A DNA stretch of 64,000 nt from Hydrogenophaga sp. RAC07 (GTDB lineage Bacteria > Pseudomonadota > Gammaproteobacteria > Burkholderiales > Burkholderiaceae_C): assembly GCF_001713375.1 (NCBI RefSeq), contig NZ_CP016449.1, forward strand, positions 1,178,001-1,242,000, written 5' to 3'. Below the pieces are notes generated by a model. That model was given only the letters and a program-made list of their open reading frames with translations, did no database searches and was not told the DNA's origin. Every line of letters begins with the position of its first letter. Position 1 is the first letter of the stretch. This document shows, piece by piece, positions 59,075-64,000 of this stretch. A program made the translations under genes and the position numbers.

Positions 59075-59876
59075 GCTGCTGAATCACCGCCGAGGTGTCG
59101 GGCCGCACACCGCGCCACCAGGCAAAGGCCTCGGCGGCCTGCTCGACCAGCATGCCCACGCCGTCGGCCACCCGGCTCGCGCCGGCGGCCTGGGCTTGCT
59201 TCAGGAAAGGCGTGAGGCCCTTGCCGTAGACCATCTCGTAGGCGATGGCACCCGGCGCGAACAGACCCTCGGGCAAAGGCAGCGCTTCCTGCGTGAGACC
59301 GGTGGAGGTGGCGTTGATCACCACATCGAAACTCTGGCCTTGGAGGTCGTCGTAGCCGCCCGACTGCAGTTGGGCGTGTGCCGCAAAGTCGCGCTTGAGC
59401 GCGTGGGCCTTGTCGGCTGTGCGGTTGGCCACCGCCATGAGTGCGGGTCCTTCGGCCGCGATCGGCAGCAGCGCACCGCGCGTGGCACCGCCCGCACCCA
59501 GCAGCAGCACCCGTTTGCCAGCCAGCGGGCAGCCCAGGTTGCGCTGCAGGTCGTTGACCAGACCCACGCCGTCGAAGTTGTCGGCCAGGATCCGGTCGCC
59601 TTCGAACCTGAGGCAGTTGGCCGCACCCGCCAGCCGGGCGCGCTCGCTGGGCTCGGTGGCGATTTCAAACGCCTGCAGCTTGAAGGGCAGGCTCACGTTG
59701 AGCCCGCGGCCGCCACCGGCGCGAAAGCCCAGCACGGTCTCAACGAAACCGTCCAGCGGTGTTTCGATGGCGGTGTAGCCGATGTCCTGCCCGGTGGCCT
59801 GTGCGAAAAGGCTGTGGATCAGGGGCGACTTGCTGTGGCCAATGGGGTTGCCGAGAACGGCGTAGCGGTCGGTCAT
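59055..59876 (-). CDS. aroE: Shikimate dehydrogenase (biosynthetic, NADPH-type)
   Basis: This 273-residue enzyme reduces 3-dehydroshikimate to shikimate. It has the full family motif GNPIGHSKSPLIHSLFA, catalytic K66 (NVSLPFK) and D102 (ADNFDG), Rossmann LLLGAGGATRG and the NADP-preferring NRT at 151-153. INATSTGLTQEALPLP and DGVGMLVEQAAEAF complete the pattern. Its cofactor signature contrasts with the paralogue at 51210-52043. Confidence 0.95.
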   Translation of the reverse strand: MTDRYAVLGNPIGHSKSPLIHSLFAQATGQDIGYTAIETPLDGFVETVLGFRAGGGRGLNVSLPFKLQAFEIATEPSERARLAGAANCLRFEGDRILADNFDGVGLVNDLQRNLGCPLAGKRVLLLGAGGATRGALLPIAAEGPALMAVANRTADKAHALKRDFAAHAQLQSGGYDDLQGQSFDVVINATSTGLTQEALPLPEGLFAPGAIAYEMVYGKGLTPFLKQAQAAGASRVADGVGMLVEQAAEAFAWWRGVRPDTSAVIQQLTVPLV

Positions 59877-59976
59877 GGGTTTGCGGTGGTGTGGGGTGCG
59901 CCGAAGGATGAGCGGCGATTGTGGCGCAAGCCCCTGCGCCTTTTGCGGTCAAGGGGCACGGCCTAACATCGCTGCC

Positions 59977-60636
59977 ATGACCACATCCCTCAAGATCGAT
60001 TTTGTGTCCGACGTGTCCTGCCCCTGGTGCGCCGTCGGGCTGGGCGCGCTCGAAGAAGCGCTGGGCAAGTTGCAGGGCGAGGTGTCGGCCGAGCTGCACT
60101 TTCAGCCATTTGAACTCAACCCGAAGATGCCTGCCGAAGGCCAGGACATCGGCGAGCACTTGACGCAGAAGTACGGCTCCACCGCAGCGCAGCAGGTGCA
60201 GATCCGCGACACCATCCGCGCGCGTGGCGCCGAGGTGGGTTTTGTCTTCAACCCGGAGGGCCGCGGCCGCATCTGGAACACCTTCGATGCGCACCGCCTG
60301 CTGCACTGGGCCGAACATGAAGGCGCACCGGGACAACAACACGCGCTGAAGAAAGCCCTGCTCGCGGCCTGCCACACACGCTCGGAGGCCATGGGTGACC
60401 ACGCCGTGTTGATGGCTTGCGTGCGCGAGGTGGGGCTGGACGAGGTCCGTGCGCAAGCCATTCTGGCGAGCGACGAGTTTGCGCAGGCGGTGCGTGAGCG
60501 CGAGGGCTTCTACACCAGCGTGGGCATCCACTCGGTGCCGGCGGTGATCGTCAACGACCGGCACCTGATCTCGGGCGGCCAGCCGGCGGCGGTGTTCGAG
60601 CAGGCGCTGAGGCAGATTGCTTCGGAAATGGTTTGA
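59977..60636 (+). CDS. DsbA-family oxidoreductase (FrnE-like)
   Basis: This 219-residue protein has a thioredoxin fold with the active-site CPWC motif in DVSCPWCAVGLGALEEAL near residue 15 and an inserted helical domain. VGIHSVPAVIVNDRHLISGG carries the cis-Pro loop. There is no signal peptide, so it is cytoplasmic and FrnE-like rather than a periplasmic DsbA. It may act as a disulfide or HCCA-isomerase-type enzyme. It converges with the radical SAM gene. Confidence 0.9.
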   Translation: MTTSLKIDFVSDVSCPWCAVGLGALEEALGKLQGEVSAELHFQPFELNPKMPAEGQDIGEHLTQKYGSTAAQQVQIRDTIRARGAEVGFVFNPEGRGRIWNTFDAHRLLHWAEHEGAPGQQHALKKALLAACHTRSEAMGDHAVLMACVREVGLDEVRAQAILASDEFAQAVREREGFYTSVGIHSVPAVIVNDRHLISGGQPAAVFEQALRQIASEMV

Positions 60637-60642
60637 TGGGGC

Positions 60643-60685
60643 GGGGAGCCCTCACCCCCGCCCTCTCCTGCAGGGAGAGGGAGTG
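60643..60685. repeat. Palindromic repeat, copy A
   Basis: A GC-rich element with GCCCTCTCCTGCAGGGAGAGGG as its hairpin core (22 bases, quoted across the loop as GCCCTCTCC and GGGAGAGGG) and a CCTCACCCCCG arm. It lies between the converging DsbA-like and radical SAM genes and may act as a terminator. A close copy in opposite orientation is inside the radical SAM gene at 61690-61733. Confidence 0.75.
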
Positions 60686-60693
60686 AAGGCTCA

Positions 60694-62667
60694 TCAGGCG
60701 GGCTGGGTGAGCGCCTTGGCGATGCGGTTTCTGCCCACGGTGGGCTTGGGCACCTTGCCCGGCAAGTGGCTGAACCAGGCGCGCACGTCTTCGTCCAGTC
60801 CGATGCCGTGCATGTAGTTGTAGATCGCCTTGCGCAGGCCCACACCCAGTGCGTCGTGGTCCACGCCGCTGGGGTCGATGAAGCCGATGTCGTTCTTGGC
60901 GAACGTGACCGGCGGCAGCGGGATCAGCTCGATGCCGTAGGCGGCCGGATCCAGGCCCACGGGTGAGTGCACGGTGCACGAGAAGCGGTGGAAGAAGCCG
61001 CTCTGGATGCAGCCGTTTTCGAACAGCTGGCGCACGTATTCGAGCGCGTCCACCGTGTCCTGCACCGTCTGCGTGGGAAAGCCGTACATGAGGTAGGCGT
61101 GCACCAGAATGCCGGCGTCCGAGAACCCTTTGGTGACGCGCGCCACCTGTTCGACCGTCACGCCCTTTTTCATGAGCGTGAGCAGCCGGTCGGAGGCCAC
61201 TTCGAGCCCGCCGCTCATGGCGATGCAGCCGCTGTCGGCGAGCAACTGGCAGAGCTCGGGCGTGAAGGTTTTTTCAAACCGGATGTTGCCCCACCAGGAG
61301 ATGGGCAACTGGCGGCGGATGAGTTCGTCGGCCAGCGCTTTCAAGGCCTTGGGCGGTGCTGCTTCGTCCACGAAGTGGAAGCCGGTCTGGCCGGTCTCGT
61401 TCACGATGGCTTCGATGCGGTCGGCGAGTGTGGCAGCTGATGCGGTTTCGTAGCGGCTGATGTAGTCCAGGCTCACGTCGCAGAAGCTGCACTTCTTCCA
61501 GTAGCAGCCGTGCGCCACGGTGAGCTTGTTCCAGCGCCCGTCGCTCCAGAGCCGGTGCATGGGGTTGAGCATGTCGAGCAGGCTCAGGTAGCGCTCCAGC
61601 GGCAGGCCGTCCCAGGTGGGGGTGCCGACCTCTTCAAACGGCACTTCGGGCTCGACGAAGTTGATGTAGCGAACCACGGCTTCCGCATCCACTCCCTCTC
61701 CCTCTGGGAGAGGGCCGGGGTGAGGGCTCTCCCGAACGAAGGTCCTCACCAGGCGCTGCTTCGACCGCTTGCGCTGCAGGTACTCCATGAGCGCCAGCAA
61801 GGGCCGCTCGCCCGAATCCAGCGTCACGAAATCCACAAAGTCGAACACCCGCGGCTCGGCCAGTTCGCGCAGCTCGGTGTTGACGAAGCCGCCGCCCAGC
61901 GCAATCGTGATGTGCGGGTTCTGCGCCTTGATGGTCTGTGCGATGCGCAGCGCGGCGTACAGCGCGCCGGGGAAGGGCACGGAGAGCAGCACGAGGTCGG
62001 GCTTGTGCTGCGACAAGGTGGCCAGCGTGAGCGTGTGCAGGATCTCGTCGACCAGCGTGAACGGCGCGGCAAGTGCGGCGGCCATGGGCTCGAAGGTGGG
62101 CTGGCTGCTGGCCAATGACTCGGCATAGCGCACGAAGGCAAAACGTTCGTCGACCGCGTCGCGCAGCACGTCGGCGAGGTCGTTGAGGTAGAGCGTGGCG
62201 ATGTGGCGCGCCTTGTCCTGCACGCCCAGCGCGCCAAAGGCCCAGGCCAGCGGGTCGCCGCCTTCTTCGCTGAGCGCGGCGTCCACGTAGACCTCCAGCG
62301 CGGCAAAGCGCGGGCCTTCGGGGAGCAGCTCGCGCGCGGCGATGCGGTGCGCCAGGGTCGAGTCTCGGCCTTGCAGAAAGGCGATCACGAGGCCGATGGT
62401 GGCGCGGTAGCGGGCAAACTGGTCGAGGAAGGCGTGCACGCTGGCTGTACGCTGGGCTTCAGGTTGCGCCAGTGCGTGGCTGCGCACGGACTCCAGCCCG
62501 GCCGGTGAAAACAGCTTGAGCACCAGCGCCAGCGCCAGATCGGCCTGCACCGCGTCGACCCCGCGCGAGCGCAGGAAGCCGGTGATGTAGGCGGTGGAGG
62601 GGTAGGGCGTGTTGAGCTGCGTCATCGGGGGGATGAGGCTCAGCACGCGCAGGGCTGGGGTGGTCAT
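60694..62667 (-). CDS. B12-binding domain radical SAM protein
   Basis: This 657-residue protein has an N-terminal B12-binding-like region (RVLSLIPPMTQLNTPYPSTA, ITIALGGGFVNTEL near residue 255) and a radical SAM domain with the cluster motif CYWKKCSFCD (CX4CX2C). Further features are SWWGNIRFEKTFT and CIAMSGGLEVASDRL. Such proteins often methylate or rearrange small molecules or tRNA; the substrate is unknown. Residues about 313-327 (SPHPGPLPEGEG and neighbours) are encoded by an inserted palindromic repeat. The start MTTPALRVLSLIPP is clear. Confidence 0.88.
   Translation of the reverse strand: MTTPALRVLSLIPPMTQLNTPYPSTAYITGFLRSRGVDAVQADLALALVLKLFSPAGLESVRSHALAQPEAQRTASVHAFLDQFARYRATIGLVIAFLQGRDSTLAHRIAARELLPEGPRFAALEVYVDAALSEEGGDPLAWAFGALGVQDKARHIATLYLNDLADVLRDAVDERFAFVRYAESLASSQPTFEPMAAALAAPFTLVDEILHTLTLATLSQHKPDLVLLSVPFPGALYAALRIAQTIKAQNPHITIALGGGFVNTELRELAEPRVFDFVDFVTLDSGERPLLALMEYLQRKRSKQRLVRTFVRESPHPGPLPEGEGVDAEAVVRYINFVEPEVPFEEVGTPTWDGLPLERYLSLLDMLNPMHRLWSDGRWNKLTVAHGCYWKKCSFCDVSLDYISRYETASAATLADRIEAIVNETGQTGFHFVDEAAPPKALKALADELIRRQLPISWWGNIRFEKTFTPELCQLLADSGCIAMSGGLEVASDRLLTLMKKGVTVEQVARVTKGFSDAGILVHAYLMYGFPTQTVQDTVDALEYVRQLFENGCIQSGFFHRFSCTVHSPVGLDPAAYGIELIPLPPVTFAKNDIGFIDPSGVDHDALGVGLRKAIYNYMHGIGLDEDVRAWFSHLPGKVPKPTVGRNRIAKALTQPA
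61690..61733. repeat. Palindromic repeat, copy B, in frame within the radical SAM gene
   Basis: This copy has the hairpin CTCCCTCTCCCTCTGGGAGA and the GGGGTGAGGG arm, matching copy A in reverse. It reads in frame as ESPHPGPLPEGEG, between the B12-binding and radical SAM domains. This peptide is a known hallmark of repeat elements inserted into coding genes in proteobacteria. Confidence 0.8.
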
Positions 62668-62755
62668 GGTGTCGCTTCGGGGGGTTCCCGATTGTGAGGC
62701 TTGGGACCGCTCCAGCCGACCTCACCCACCCGATGGGCGGGCGAGGACCCGGAAA

Positions 62756-64000
62756 TCAGACCGGGTATTCAGACAGGGGCACGCAACTGCAGAACAGGTT
62801 GCGATCCCCATACACGTTGTCCACACGCCCCACCGGCGGCCAGTACTTGGCGTGCGCCCGGGTCGAGGTGCTCGCCGCACCCACGTCGCGCGCATAGGGG
62901 TGTGACCAGTCGGCCGTCATGAGGCTCGCCGCCGTGTGCGGCGCGTTCTTCAGCGGGTTGTCGTCCTGCGGCCAGGCGCCGGCTTCCACGAGGCGGATCT
63001 CTTCGCGGATCGCGATCATCGCGTCGATGAAGCGGTCCAGCTCCTCCAGCGTCTCGCTCTCCGTGGGTTCCACCATCAGCGTGTTGGCCACCGGGAAGGA
63101 CAGCGTGGGCGCGTGGAAACCGTAGTCCATCAGGCGCTTGGCCACGTCCTCGGCCATCACGCCACTGGTGTCCTTGAAGTGGCGCAGGTCCAGGATGCAT
63201 TCATGCGCCACATGCCCGTTGGCGCTGGCGTAGAGCGTGGGGTAGTGGGGTGCGAGGCGCTTGCTGATGTAGTTGGCCGCGAGGATGGCCGCTTCGGTCG
63301 CGTGCTTCAGGCCGTCGGCGCCCATCATGCGGATGTACATCCAGCTGATCGGCAGCACGGCCGCGTTGCCCAGCGGAGCCGCCGAGATGGCGCCCACGCC
63401 GTTCACCGGCAGGCCGCCCGTGGCATGCCCGGGCAGGAAGGGCACGAGGTCTTCGACCACGCACACCGGGCCCACGCCCGGGCCGCCACCGCCGTGGGGA
63501 ATGCAGAAGGTCTTGTGCAGGTTGAGGTGGCTCACGTCGCCGCCGAACTCGCCGGGCGCGGCCACGCCGACCAGCGCGTTCATGTTGGCGCCGTCCACGT
63601 ACACGCGCCCGCCGTGCCGGTGCACCAGCGCGCAGAGTTCCTTGACCGTGGTCTCGAACACGCCGTGCGTGCTGGGGTAGGTGATCATCACCGCCGCCAG
63701 GTTGGCGCTGTGCTGTTCGCACTTGGCCTGCAGGTCGGCCATGTCCACGTTGCCGTTCTCGTCGCACTTGGTGACCACGACCTGCATGCCCACCATCTGC
63801 GCGCTGGCCGGGTTGGTGCCGTGCGCGCTGCTGGGGATCAGGCAGATGTTGCGGTGGTGTTCGCCGCGCGAGGCGTGGTACGCCTGAATCACCAGCAGGC
63901 CGGCGTATTCGCCCTGCGAGCCGGCGTTGGGCTGCAGGCTGATGCCGGCGTAGCCCGTGGCCTGGCAGAGCCAGGCGCGCAGCTGTTCGTCGAGTTTCTT
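62756..64000 (-). CDS. gcvP: Glycine dehydrogenase (decarboxylating), P-protein, C-terminal part
   Basis: The last 414 residues of the glycine cleavage P-protein lie here; the N-terminal part is off the right edge. The PLP-lysine motif is [20 protein letters not shown]. Other motifs are [33 protein letters not shown] and the ending [17 protein letters not shown]. It decarboxylates glycine and passes the aminomethyl group to GcvH. gcvT and gcvH are not in the window. Confidence 0.95.
   Translation of the reverse strand, partial: KKLDEQLRAWLCQATGYAGISLQPNAGSQGEYAGLLVIQAYHASRGEHHRNICLIPSSAHGTNPASAQMVGMQVVVTKCDENGNVDMADLQAKCEQHSANLAAVMITYPSTHGVFETTVKELCALVHRHGGRVYVDGANMNALVGVAAPGEFGGDVSHLNLHKTFCIPHGGGGPGVGPVCVVEDLVPFLPGHATGGLPVNGVGAISAAPLGNAAVLPISWMYIRMMGADGLKHATEAAILAANYISKRLAPHYPTLYASANGHVAHECILDLRHFKDTSGVMAEDVAKRLMDYGFHAPTLSFPVANTLMVEPTESETLEELDRFIDAMIAIREEIRLVEAGAWPQDDNPLKNAPHTAASLMTADWSHPYARDVGAASTSTRAHAKYWPPVGRVDNVYGDRNLFCSCVPLSEYPV

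Noticed and set aside
47534..59876. Recent acquisition of the quinate/shikimate-type island by transfer
   Set aside because: Base composition and codon use look like the rest of the window, and no integrase, tRNA target or flanking repeats were seen.
62668..62755. Terminator of gcvP
   Set aside because: CCCGG/CCGGG segments just past the stop could pair weakly, but there is no T run and the stem is short.

Overview
The window looks like chromosomal DNA of a betaproteobacterium of the order Burkholderiales, most likely family Comamonadaceae (Hydrogenophaga/Acidovorax-like). The evidence is the high GC content, the gyrA-serC-pheA-tyrA-aroA/cmk-rpsA-ihfB-lapA-lapB order, an AroA-Cmk fusion, a one-piece tmRNA encoding the tag ANDERFALAA, several TRAP transporters and an intracellular-type PHA depolymerase. 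No rRNA, tRNA, CRISPR array, phage or insertion sequence was seen. Gene identities come from reading the translations and motifs; no database search was run.

Layout. 1-5489: end of a TRAP transporter operon (dctP, dctQ), a divergent MarR-type regulator and a fused HyuA/HyuB (5-oxoprolinase/hydantoinase) protein. 5496-17070: a conserved minus-strand block, gyrA > serC > pheA > tyrA > aroA-cmk > rpsA > ihfB > lapA > lapB, combining aromatic amino acid synthesis, translation, DNA topology and LPS assembly. 17330-19869: an OmpA-like protein, ubiG, gph and ssrA (tmRNA). 19889-25007: membrane, pseudouridine synthase, hydrolase and molybdopterin-binding genes. 25204-30148: a nitrogen-control locus with a sigma-54-type promoter, glnA, a small exported protein, ntrB and ntrC.

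30178-37050 is a nine-gene minus-strand run, mostly with 4-base overlaps: DUF2069, FAD-linked dehydrogenase, lytic transglycosylase, thyA, EamA, folA, queE, queD, xth. 37086-46278 holds YihY, a P450/hydrolase/metY operon, CBS protein, PHA depolymerase, GST-like, cupin and aroC.

47534-57785 is the most interesting part and looks like a quinate/shikimate catabolic island. It holds an IclR regulator with PcaR-like operators, an HPPD-like protein and a TIM-barrel 3-dehydroshikimate dehydratase (the two halves of a QuiC1-type enzyme on separate adjacent genes), a shikimate/quinate dehydrogenase with an NAD-type signature, two type II dehydroquinases, a complete TRAP transporter, a TetR regulator with a likely operator, and two EamA transporters. 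The proposed flow is uptake by TRAP, then quinate/shikimate to dehydroquinate/dehydroshikimate to protocatechuate. A separate biosynthetic aroE lies at 59055-59876. The window ends with a GDSL hydrolase, a DsbA-family protein, a B12-binding radical SAM protein carrying an in-frame repeat insertion, and the C-terminal part of gcvP.
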